The notes: generated by a model from the sequence alone, not told the origin. DNA of 7,425 nucleotides from Planctomycetota bacterium (GCA_016200125.1 JACQFK010000223.1:1-7425), one strand, 5' to 3'; shown: positions 1-6,618, counted from the stretch's first letter. Numbers and translations are program-made.

Positions 1-2
1 CG

Positions 3-587
3 GGCCGCCGGGGCCCCGGCGATCACCACGTCCGGGCGGACATGGCGAGCGCCCCCGGCGCGAAGAAGCTGATGGCCGCCGCCCGCAAGCTCGGCGGGCT
101 GAACCTCCTGGTCTGCGGCGTCGGCGACTTCTTCGAAACGCCGGTCTCCAAGATGGGCATCGACGACTGGGAGACGCTCTTCGAGAGCAATCTGAAGACC
201 GCGTGGCTCTGCTGCCGCGAGGCGCTTCCCCTGCTCCGCCGGCGCGGCGGCGCCATCATCACCCTCGGCGGGAGCGCCACGCAGAACGTCCGCTCGAACC
301 CCCGCTACGTGGCCTACCAGATGGCCAAGACGGCCCTCACGGTGTTCACGAAGTCGCTCGCCCAGGCGGAGGCGGCGCGCGGGATCCGCGTCAACATGAT
401 CAATCCCGGGTTCATCCGCACCGGCAGCACCGCCGAATCCGAGATCCCGGAGCTGAAGCGCCGCGTCCCCTCCGGCCGGCTCGGCGATCCCCGCGACATC
501 GCCGAGGCGGTCGCCTGGCTGGCCTCCGACGCCGCCTCCTACGTGAACGGCGCGGTCCTCGACGTGGGGGGCGGGCTTTGGGTATGA
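3..587 (+). CDS. SDR family NAD(P)-dependent oxidoreductase, 5'-truncated by window edge
   Basis: This is a short-chain dehydrogenase/reductase, a Rossmann-fold NAD(P)(H)-dependent oxidoreductase. The frame is open to the left edge and the glycine-rich cofactor motif (TGxxxGIG) lies outside the window, so the true start is upstream. The ATG at 42 falls just after the conserved Asp of an 'ADM' stretch and is internal. Counting from that Met, the catalytic tetrad is visible: Asn50 (in SNLKT), Ser78 (LGGSAT), Tyr92 and Lys96 (YQMAK). The PGFIRTG motif follows at 122-128, and the end (VNGAVLDVGGG) is the usual SDR C-terminus. The NNAG motif is altered to CGVG (25-28). The substrate cannot be told; FabG-like and pteridine-reductase-like members are both possible. 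The stop codon overlaps the rarA start (ATGA), which suggests cotranscription. The family call is firm, the function unknown. Confidence 0.92.
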   Translation, partial: GRRGPGDHHVRADMASAPGAKKLMAAARKLGGLNLLVCGVGDFFETPVSKMGIDDWETLFESNLKTAWLCCREALPLLRRRGGAIITLGGSATQNVRSNPRYVAYQMAKTALTVFTKSLAQAEAARGIRVNMINPGFIRTGSTAESEIPELKRRVPSGRLGDPRDIAEAVAWLASDAASYVNGAVLDVGGGLWV

Positions 588-1831
588 GCGATCTGTTCGA
601 AACGAAAGGTCCTTCCCCGCTCGCCGACCGGATGCGGCCCGAGAGCCTCGAGGAGGTCGTCGGGCAGGAGGAGGTCCTGCGCGGCGTCACGAAGCTCCTC
701 GACCGGCCGCCGTCGATGATCCTCTGGGGGCCGCCGGGCTGCGGGAAGACGACGCTCGCGCGGCTGATCGCCCGCAAGACCGGGCTCCACTTCCTCCAGT
801 TCTCCGCCGTCACCAGCGGCGTCAAGGACGTGAAGGAGGCGATCGAGCAGGCCCGCTGGCGGCGCCAGAACGAGAACAAGGGCACGATCCTCTTCGTCGA
901 CGAGATCCACCGCTTCAACCGCGCCCAGCAGGACGCCTTCCTCGGCCCCATCGAAGACGGCACGCTCGTCCTGATCGGCGCCACCACCGAGAATCCCAGC
1001 TTCGAGGTCAACGCGCCCCTGCTCTCGCGCTGCCGCGTCTTCACGCTGAAGGCCCTGACCCAGGACCACGTGAAGACCATCCTCGGGCGCGCCGCGGAGC
1101 GCACGGGGACGGCCCCCGGGGAGGGCGCGCTCGACGCGATCGCCGACCTCTCCGGCGGCGACGCGAGGACCGCCCTCAACCTCCTCGAGATGTGCGGGAT
1201 GCGGGTCAGCCTCGAGGCCGTGAAGGAGATGGCCCAGCGCCGGGTCCTCCTCTACGACAAGGACCGCGAGCAGCATTACGACACGGTCTCGGCCTTCATC
1301 AAGTCGATGCGCGGCAGCGACGTGGACGCCGCGCTCTACTGGCTAGCGCGGATGCTGGAGGGCGGCGAGGACCCGCTCTTCATCGCCCGGCGCATCGTGA
1401 TCTTCGCCAGCGAGGACGTGGGCAACGCCGATCCGCGCGCCCTGATGGTCGCCGTCGCGGCGAAGGACGCGGTCGAATTCATCGGCATGCCCGAGGGCTT
1501 CTACCCGCTGGCCCAGGCGGTGACCTACGTCGCGACCGCCCCCAAGTCGAACGCCAGCGGCGAGGCCTACAAGGAGGCCAAGGCGGACGTCGAGCGCTTC
1601 CCCGCCGAGCCCGTCCCGCTTCACCTGAGGAATGCCGTGACCGGCTTCATGAAAGCGTCTGGATATGGGAAGGGCTACGAGTACGCCCACGACCAGCCGG
1701 GCGCCGTGGTGGGCCACGGGCACCGGCCGCCCAACGTCGAAGGGCGCGCGTACTACGAGCCCGTGGACCGCGGCTACGAGATCACGATCAAGAAATTGAT
1801 GGAAGAGCGGAAGAAGCGTCCATTAGGATGA
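584..1831 (+). CDS. rarA: Replication-associated recombination protein A (RarA/MgsA), AAA+ ATPase
   Basis: The 415-aa protein is close to the usual family length (about 430-450). RarA is a cytosolic, tetrameric, DNA-dependent AAA+ ATPase related to clamp-loader subunits (WRNIP1/Mgs1 in eukaryotes) that acts at stalled replication forks. Visible motifs are Walker A GPPGCGKT (49-56), Walker B ILFVDEIH (102-109), sensor 1 in ATTENPSF (133-140), a putative arginine finger in LLSRCRV (146-152) and sensor 2 GGDAR (201-205). The C-terminal oligomerisation region is also typical, with FASEDVGNADPRAL (284-297), QAVTYVATAPKSN (321-333), LHLRNA and GKGYEYAHD (372-380). I chose the ATG at 584 because MSDLFETKGPSPLADRMRP matches the family N-terminus. 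The frame stays open upstream, but that part is only the shadow of the SDR gene. No clear Shine-Dalgarno site is seen, only a G-rich run at about 566-575, so translational coupling to the SDR is likely. Confidence 0.97.
   Translation: MSDLFETKGPSPLADRMRPESLEEVVGQEEVLRGVTKLLDRPPSMILWGPPGCGKTTLARLIARKTGLHFLQFSAVTSGVKDVKEAIEQARWRRQNENKGTILFVDEIHRFNRAQQDAFLGPIEDGTLVLIGATTENPSFEVNAPLLSRCRVFTLKALTQDHVKTILGRAAERTGTAPGEGALDAIADLSGGDARTALNLLEMCGMRVSLEAVKEMAQRRVLLYDKDREQHYDTVSAFIKSMRGSDVDAALYWLARMLEGGEDPLFIARRIVIFASEDVGNADPRALMVAVAAKDAVEFIGMPEGFYPLAQAVTYVATAPKSNASGEAYKEAKADVERFPAEPVPLHLRNAVTGFMKASGYGKGYEYAHDQPGAVVGHGHRPPNVEGRAYYEPVDRGYEITIKKLMEERKKRPLG
1825..1828 (+). promoter_or_regulatory. Ribosome binding site inside the end of rarA that favours the 1837 start
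   Basis: AGGA lies 8 bases upstream of the ATG at 1837. It overlaps the alternative ATG at 1828, so it cannot serve that codon. This supports 1837 as the start of the lipoprotein gene, although the 1828 ATG overlaps the rarA stop as ATGA and could be used by re-initiating ribosomes. Confidence 0.5.
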
Positions 1832-1836
1832 CCGGC

Positions 1837-2490
1837 ATGAAGAAAGCCCTCCTCGCAGTCCTCCTGGTCGCCGGTTGCTCCTCGGGCGGCAGCCAGAGCA
1901 ACCAGATGACCGAAAGCGATTTCGAGATGAAGATCGCGACCGCGATCGCCTACGATCCCGCGCTGCTCCGGACCGGCGACCGGGTGGTCTACCTGGTCAA
2001 GCGGACGGGCGAGGACTCCCAGAAGTACAGCTGGACGGCCGTGGCCGCGGAGGGAACGAGCGTCTGGGTCGAGAACAACGTCCCCTTCGAGTTCCGCCGC
2101 ATGGTGTCGAAGACCAAGCTCGACCGCTCGGGCAAGGTCCTCGAGCAGTGGGTCGGCGAGCCGGGCGGGGTCCCCGGCAAGCGCTACACCGCCGGCCCGG
2201 GGGACGCGCCCAAGCCCGTCCGCGATTCGTCGGCCGCGACCGCCGACTCGAAGGAGGAGCCCGACCGCATCACCGTGGGGGGAAAGACCTACGATTGCAC
2301 GCGCGTGACGACCGTGCTCAGCTACCCCGACAAGCGGAAGAGCACGATGATCAACTGGTTCTCGAAGGAAGTGCCCTTCGCCGCCACGAACACCCTGGGC
2401 GGTCTCGTCAAGCGTCAGTTCGGCCGCCTGAACATGGAGCTCCTCAAGGGCGACCACGAGGGGCAGGCGGAGCTGCTGATCCCGAAGTAA
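1837..2490 (+). CDS. Hypothetical lipoprotein
   Basis: The 217-aa product starts with a short lipoprotein signal peptide: MKK, a hydrophobic stretch ALLAVLLVAG, and a lipobox VAGC with the lipidated Cys at residue 14. A Ser/Gly linker (CSSGGSQSN) follows. The mature part is predicted to be membrane-anchored and periplasmic or surface-exposed. It is polar, has no further membrane segment, and alternates short beta-prone stretches: TGDRVVYLVKR (46-56), TSVWVENNVPFEFRRM (74-89) and TVGGKTYDCTRVTTVL (146-161). The last third, with WFSKEVPFA and TLGGLVKRQFG, reads like a conserved beta-sandwich or lipocalin-like envelope protein. I do not recognise the family. Only one other Cys (154) is present. 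An alternative ATG at 1828 would add three residues and overlap the rarA stop. It sits in the SDR-rarA transcript and ends 3 bp from the opposing leuS stop. Confidence 0.85.
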   Translation: MKKALLAVLLVAGCSSGGSQSNQMTESDFEMKIATAIAYDPALLRTGDRVVYLVKRTGEDSQKYSWTAVAAEGTSVWVENNVPFEFRRMVSKTKLDRSGKVLEQWVGEPGGVPGKRYTAGPGDAPKPVRDSSAATADSKEEPDRITVGGKTYDCTRVTTVLSYPDKRKSTMINWFSKEVPFAATNTLGGLVKRQFGRLNMELLKGDHEGQAELLIPK

Positions 2491-2493
2491 GCT

Positions 2494-4899
2494 CTAAACG
2501 ACCACGTTGACGAGCTTGCCGGGGACCACGATCACCTTCTTCGGCGTCAGCCCCATCAGCTCCGGCAGCGCGAGGGCCATCGACTTCAGCTGATCCTGGC
2601 TCGAATCCGCCGGCGCCGTGAACTTGCCCTTGAGCTTGCCGTTCACTTGCACGGGGATTTCGATCGTGTCCGCCTTCGCGGCGGCGGCGTCGAAGACCGG
2701 CCAGGGGGTCCTGAAGACGCTGCCCTGCCCGCCGAGCATCTCGTGGAACTCCTCGCCGATGAAGGGCGCCAGCGGCGCGATCACCTTCGCCGTGATCTCG
2801 AGCACTTCGCGGATCGCGGCGCGCTCGTCGTCGTTCTTCGGGTCGGGTTTCGCGGCGTCGATCGCGTTGAGCAGCTTGTAGACCTCCGCGATCGCCGTGT
2901 TGTAATCGAGCGGCTGCTCGCTCGCCTGCGTCATCCGCTTCAGCGTCAGGTGGGCCTGCTGGCGGAGCGGCTTGAAGGCCGCCCCCTTCCCCGAGGCGCC
3001 CTTGACCTTCGGGGCGAAGGTCTCGTAGAGATCCCAGAGGCGGGTCACCAGCCGGTGGGCGCTGGAGAGCCCGTCATTCTTCCACTTGATGTCCAGGTCC
3101 GACGGCGCGAAGGCGAACATCGCCAGGCGGCAGACGTCCACGCCCCACTGGTCCATGATCTCCGTCGGCGAGACCGCGTTGCCCTTCGACTTCGACATGA
3201 TGTCGCCTTCTTCGTCGCACACCATGCCCTGGTGATAGAGATGGATCACGGGCTCGTCGGTCGGCACCCAGCCGGCGTCGAAGAGCACCTTGGCGATGAA
3301 GCGGAAGTAGAGCAGGTGCATGCAGGCGTGCTCCGCGCCGCCGATGTAGAGGTCGACGGGCAGCCACTTCCGGATCTCCTCCTTGCGCCAGGGCTCCGCC
3401 GCGTTCTTCGGATCGACGTAGCGATAGAGGTACCAGCTGGAGCACATGAAGGTGTCCATCGTGTCGGGGTCGCGCTGCGCCGGGCCACCGCACTTGGGGC
3501 AGGTCGTGTTCATGAACGACGACTGGTCCGCGAGGGGGGAGCGCCCCTTGGGGACGAACTCGTCGACCTTGGGCAGGATGACGGGCAGGTCCTTGTCCGG
3601 CACGGCCTGGGGGCCGCACTTCGGGCAGTGGATGATGGGGATCGGGCAGCCCCAGTAGCGCTGCCGCGAGATCAGCCAGTCCTTGAGCTTGAAGTTGGTC
3701 TTCGCGCGGCCGAGCTTCTTCCGCTCGAGGTGCTCGATCACCTTCGGGATGCCCGAGGGCGACGGGGTCCCCGTCAGCTCCCCCGAGTTGATCATCTTCC
3801 CCTCGCCCACGTAGGCGTCGGCATAAGGCTCCTGCCCGCCGGTGATGACGATCTTGACGGGGAGCTTGTACTTCTTCGCGAACGCGAAGTCGCGCGTGTC
3901 GTGGGCGGGCACGCCCATGACGACGCCGGTGCCGTAGTGGGCCAGGACGTAGTCCGCCACCCAGAGCGCGACCTTCTCGCCGTTGAGCGGGTTCACGACG
4001 TGGCGCCCGCTGAAGACGCCGTCCTTCTCGCCCTCCATGGTCCGGTCGCGCTCGCTCTTCTGAGACGCCTTCCGGATGTACTCCTTCACCTCGGGCGTGG
4101 CGATCTCCGCGGCCAGCGGATGCTCGGGCGCGATCACGACGAAGCTGACGCCCCAGGTCGTGTCGGGGCGCGTCGTGAAGACCGTGAGCTTGCGGCCCTC
4201 GAAGTCGAAGTCGATCTCGCAGCCGACGCTCTTGCCGATCCAGTTGCGCTGGAGCGTCTTGGTGCTCTCGGGCCAGCCGGAGAGCTTGTCGATGTCGTTG
4301 AGCAGCCGCTCCGCCATGGCGGAGTACTTGAAGAACCAGGTGTTTTCGATCGGCTTCTTGACGACCTCGTTGTGGCAGCGCCAGCACTTGCCGTCGTGCA
4401 CCTGCTCGTTGGCGAGGATGCCGTCCTGCTCGCACCAGTTGACGGTGCTGGCGGCGCGGTAGGCCCAGCCGTTCTTGTAGAGGAGCAGGAACAGCCACTG
4501 GGTCCACTTGTAGTAGCCGGGATCGAAGGTGCGGACTTCGCGGTCCCAGTCGTAGGTGATCCCCATCCGCTGAAGGGTCTTCTTGCCGGTCTCGACGTTC
4601 TTCAGGGTCCAGTCGAGCGGCTGCAGCTTGTTCTTGATCGCCGCGTTCTCGGCGGGGAGGCCGAAGGCGTCCCATCCGAAGGGATGGATCACGTCGTCGC
4701 CCTTCATCATCCGGTAGCGGGCGACGGCGTCGCCGATGCCGTAGTTGCGGAAGTGGCCCATGTGGATGTCGCCCGAGGGGTAGGCGAACATCTCGAGCAC
4801 GTAGTACTTCCGCTTCGGCGACTCCGGCGTGTGGTGGAGGTTCAGCTTCGTCCAGCGCTCCTGCCACTTGGCCTCGATCGCCTTCGGATCGTATTTCAT
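2494..4899 (-). CDS. leuS: Leucyl-tRNA synthetase (LeuRS)
   Basis: This cytosolic class Ia aminoacyl-tRNA synthetase charges tRNA-Leu. It is complete at 801 aa, close to the Bacillus-type enzyme (about 804) and shorter than the E. coli one (860). The HIGH motif appears as HMGH (46-49) after MFAYPSG, and the KMSKS loop as IMSKS (567-571) followed by KGN. The CP1 editing domain shows the threonine-rich TTRPDTTWG (242-250) and the MGVPAHDTRDFAFA segment (328-341) carrying the editing-site Asp. Two zinc-knuckle-like regions are seen: C156/C172/C175 (CWRCH) and C425/C428 with C467/C470. Only about seven residues separate QGMV (557-560) from the KMSKS loop, so the large leucine-specific insertion of E. 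coli LeuRS is absent. The anticodon-binding region (about 645-725) and the C-terminal QVNGKLKGKF (751-760) are present. No Shine-Dalgarno site is visible upstream. The gene is divergent from the 4975 lipoprotein gene and convergent with the 1837 one. Confidence 0.98.
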   Translation of the reverse strand: MKYDPKAIEAKWQERWTKLNLHHTPESPKRKYYVLEMFAYPSGDIHMGHFRNYGIGDAVARYRMMKGDDVIHPFGWDAFGLPAENAAIKNKLQPLDWTLKNVETGKKTLQRMGITYDWDREVRTFDPGYYKWTQWLFLLLYKNGWAYRAASTVNWCEQDGILANEQVHDGKCWRCHNEVVKKPIENTWFFKYSAMAERLLNDIDKLSGWPESTKTLQRNWIGKSVGCEIDFDFEGRKLTVFTTRPDTTWGVSFVVIAPEHPLAAEIATPEVKEYIRKASQKSERDRTMEGEKDGVFSGRHVVNPLNGEKVALWVADYVLAHYGTGVVMGVPAHDTRDFAFAKKYKLPVKIVITGGQEPYADAYVGEGKMINSGELTGTPSPSGIPKVIEHLERKKLGRAKTNFKLKDWLISRQRYWGCPIPIIHCPKCGPQAVPDKDLPVILPKVDEFVPKGRSPLADQSSFMNTTCPKCGGPAQRDPDTMDTFMCSSWYLYRYVDPKNAAEPWRKEEIRKWLPVDLYIGGAEHACMHLLYFRFIAKVLFDAGWVPTDEPVIHLYHQGMVCDEEGDIMSKSKGNAVSPTEIMDQWGVDVCRLAMFAFAPSDLDIKWKNDGLSSAHRLVTRLWDLYETFAPKVKGASGKGAAFKPLRQQAHLTLKRMTQASEQPLDYNTAIAEVYKLLNAIDAAKPDPKNDDERAAIREVLEITAKVIAPLAPFIGEEFHEMLGGQGSVFRTPWPVFDAAAAKADTIEIPVQVNGKLKGKFTAPADSSQDQLKSMALALPELMGLTPKKVIVVPGKLVNVVV

Positions 4900-4908
4900 C
4901 GGACCGGG

Positions 4909-4937
4909 ATTCTATCTGTTGGCCCCGGGGGCCGCAA
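4909..4937 (-). promoter_or_regulatory. Candidate sigma70-like promoter of leuS
   Basis: On the - strand TTGCGG (4932-4937) is followed after exactly 17 bases by TAGAAT (4909-4914). The -10 matches consensus at 5 of 6 positions and the -35 at 3 of 6. Transcription would start at about 4900-4903, only a few bases before the leuS ATG (4897-4899), which implies a leaderless or nearly leaderless mRNA. That fits the absence of a Shine-Dalgarno site. The call rests on sequence only, with no conservation data. Confidence 0.4.
4921..4933. repeat. Short perfect inverted repeat in the leuS divergent spacer
   Basis: GGCCCC and GGGGCC flank a single G, making a 6-bp perfect inverted repeat. It overlaps the -10/-35 spacer of the candidate leuS promoter, where an operator could lie. 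It may equally be chance in a GC-rich genome. Confidence 0.35.
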
Positions 4938-4974
4938 TATCCCGCTGGCCCGTGTTTTGCTGGATTGAGGACTC

Positions 4975-5322
4975 ATGAACTGGCTTCGTCCGCTGTTCCT
5001 GGGCCTGGCCCTTCTCGCGGGCTGCGCCGGCAGCGCCCTCTACGATGAATCGGACAACAAGAGGTCGGTCGACGCGGACCTCGGGACCTCCTTCACCGTC
5101 TCGCTGGTGGACCCGGGGGAGACCCGCGCCAAGCCGGTATTTTCCCCCAGCATCCTGGAGCTCGCGAAGGAAAGCCGCGACGAGTCGGGCAGGAGACGCC
5201 TCCTGACCTTCACCGCCCGGAACTCCGGCGAGACGGAGATCCGCGTGGGGCCCGACTACTCGCTGCGCGTCCGGGTCGTGTCTGCGTCGGACCGTCCGGG
5301 AATGCACGTCCACACGCGCTGA
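4975..5322 (+). CDS. Small putative lipoprotein, possibly chagasin-like beta-sandwich fold
   Basis: The 115-aa product begins with a lipoprotein signal peptide: MNWLRP, a hydrophobic stretch LFLGLALLAG, and a lipobox LAGC with Cys17. The mature domain of about 98 residues contains LGTSFTVSLVDPGE (36-49), then PSILEL (58-63), then LLTFTARNSGETEIRV (76-91). This order of strands is reminiscent of chagasin-like (I42) inhibitors or small Ig-like domains. The inhibitor signature loops (NPTTGY, GxG, RPW) are not present, so an inhibitory role is not supported. The start is backed by GAGG at 4967-4970, 4 bases before the ATG, which is a short spacing. It is transcribed away from leuS, with a 144-bp spacer before the kinase gene. 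Function is unknown; the lipoprotein call is the firm part. Confidence 0.8.
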   Translation: MNWLRPLFLGLALLAGCAGSALYDESDNKRSVDADLGTSFTVSLVDPGETRAKPVFSPSILELAKESRDESGRRRLLTFTARNSGETEIRVGPDYSLRVRVVSASDRPGMHVHTR

Positions 5323-5415
5323 CCGGCTGTCGAAGTTTTCGTCGCGGAATGATCAGTTTTCATACAACGCGGAAGGCCGTTTCAAGCCCCTTCCCCCTCA
5401 TTTCCGCAATTAACC

Positions 5416-5443
5416 TTGCCTTCTCACCGTCTCAACTTAAAAT
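5416..5443 (+). promoter_or_regulatory. Candidate sigma70-like promoter of the kinase gene
   Basis: TTGCCT (5416-5421), a 16-base spacer and TAAAAT (5438-5443) lie in an AT-rich island that stands out from the GC-rich surroundings. Transcription would begin near 5450, about 17 bases before the ATG at 5467. The spacer 5323-5466 also carries GCGGAA twice (5344-5349, 5369-5374) and its inverse TTCCGC (5402-5407). No rho-independent terminator was seen for the upstream lipoprotein gene. Confidence 0.5.
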
Positions 5444-5466
5444 ATTCCAAGGGTTGAGCCCTCTCT

Positions 5467-6612
5467 ATGCCTGAACCTCACGAGAATCTTCACTTCGGGG
5501 CGATCGCCATCAAGCTCGGCTTCACCACGCTGGAGAAGGTGGACGAGTGCCTCCGGATCCAGGAGAAGATGAAGGAGCTCGGCGTCGCGCCCAAGAAGCT
5601 CGGCGAAATCATGCTGGCCAAGGGCTACGTGACCGACGGCCAGGTGAAGGAGATCTTCAAGTACCAGGGCATGAAGGGCGGCCACACCTCGATCCAGGGC
5701 TACAAGATCCTCACCAAGATCGGCCAGGGCGCGATGGGGTCGATCTACAAGGCCCTCCAGATCTCGATGGACCGCGTCGTCGCGATCAAGTGCCTGGCGT
5801 CCAAGTACTCGCAGAACGAGAAGTTCCGCGAGCGGTTTCTCCGCGAGGCCCGCGCCGTCGCGCGGCTGAACCATCCGAACATCATCCAGGGCATCGACGT
5901 CGGCGACTCCAACGGCGTGCACTACTTCGCCATGGAGTACATCGACGGCCCCACGGTCGGCGAGCTCCTCAAGCGCGGCGGCGCGCTCGACGAGAAGCGG
6001 GCGCTCAACATCGTGACCCAGATCTCCCGCGCCCTCCAGCACGCCTTCAACCACGGGATCATCCACCGCGACATCAAGCCCGACAACATCATGCTCACCC
6101 GCGAGGGCGTGGCGAAGCTCTGCGACCTGGGGCTCGCGAAGCTCCAGACCAAGGAGTCGGGCGATGCGTCGGGCACGCGGCCGGGCGCCTCGATGGGCAC
6201 GCCCTACTACATCGCCCCCGAGCAGGCCCGCGGCGAGCAGAACGTCGACACCCGCGCCGACATCTACTCGCTCGGCGCGAGCTTCTACCACATGGTGGCC
6301 GGCGAGGTCCCCTTCGTGGGCCAGAGCGCGGCCGACGTGATCTCCAAGCACCTCACCGAGCCCGTGACGCCGCCCCGCGTGAAGAACCCGCTGGTCAGCG
6401 GCTCCGTCGACTGGGTCATCGTCAAGATGATGCAGAAGGCCCGCGAGGACCGCTACCAGACCCCCACCGAGCTCGTGCGCGACCTCGAGGCGATCAGCGC
6501 GGGCGGCGCCCCCGAGGGCTACGTCCAGGAAGAGCAGAGCAAGTCGAACTCCATCCCCAAGCTGCGCCGCGGGCGGCTCCTGCGCCGCACGGGGCGCTTC
6601 CGCCGGCGTTAA
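5467..6612 (+). CDS. Hanks-type Ser/Thr protein kinase with N-terminal MshEN-like domain
   Basis: This 381-aa protein is predicted cytosolic, with no signal peptide or membrane segment. Residues 9-32 and 44-67 form two copies of a 24-residue motif with the same spacing: G at position 3 (G11, G46), G at 10 (G18, G53), a hydrophobic residue at 17 (V25, V60) and 21 (L29, F64), and Q at 24 (Q32, Q67). This is the pattern of MshEN domains, the N-terminal domains of type II secretion and pilus ATPases, several of which bind cyclic di-GMP. The first position is His9/Lys44 rather than Arg, so ligand binding is uncertain. The kinase domain runs from about 79 to 345. It has the glycine loop GQGAMG (86-91), ATP-binding Lys108, alpha-C Glu127, HRDIKPDN (200-207, catalytic Asp202), DLG in place of DFG (220-222), GTPYYIAPE (244-252) and Asp265. 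All catalytic residues are present. The tail (365-381) is very arginine-rich. No Shine-Dalgarno site is obvious, and a 4-bp hairpin (AGGG/CCCT, 5450-5462) lies just upstream of the ATG. Confidence 0.95.
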   Translation: MPEPHENLHFGAIAIKLGFTTLEKVDECLRIQEKMKELGVAPKKLGEIMLAKGYVTDGQVKEIFKYQGMKGGHTSIQGYKILTKIGQGAMGSIYKALQISMDRVVAIKCLASKYSQNEKFRERFLREARAVARLNHPNIIQGIDVGDSNGVHYFAMEYIDGPTVGELLKRGGALDEKRALNIVTQISRALQHAFNHGIIHRDIKPDNIMLTREGVAKLCDLGLAKLQTKESGDASGTRPGASMGTPYYIAPEQARGEQNVDTRADIYSLGASFYHMVAGEVPFVGQSAADVISKHLTEPVTPPRVKNPLVSGSVDWVIVKMMQKAREDRYQTPTELVRDLEAISAGGAPEGYVQEEQSKSNSIPKLRRGRLLRRTGRFRRR

Positions 6613-6618
6613 GAGAAA

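Noticed and set aside
203..583. Upstream extension of the rarA frame to an ATG at 203
   Set aside because: The extra 127 residues are Arg/Pro/His-rich and overlap the SDR gene in another frame. RarA homology begins at 584.
1192..1836. Upstream extension of the lipoprotein frame through rarA
   Set aside because: This part is an out-of-frame shadow of rarA. The signal peptide and lipobox begin at 1837.
2470..2494. GAGCT/AGCTC inverted repeat at the lipoprotein-leuS junction as a terminator
   Set aside because: The stem is only 5 bp with a 15-base loop, and no T-run follows on either strand.
2647..4968. A 773-codon open frame on the + strand opposite leuS
   Set aside because: Its translation is Arg/Val/Asp/Leu/His-rich with no recognisable domain. 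It is the expected mirror of GC-rich codon usage in leuS, which is an unmistakable gene.
4900..4974. T-box riboswitch upstream of leuS
   Set aside because: The whole divergent spacer is 75 bp, far shorter than a T-box leader, and no specifier or antiterminator elements are visible.
5331..5341. CGAA/TTCG hairpin after the 4975 lipoprotein gene as a terminator
   Set aside because: The stem is four base pairs with no following T-run, too weak for a rho-independent terminator.
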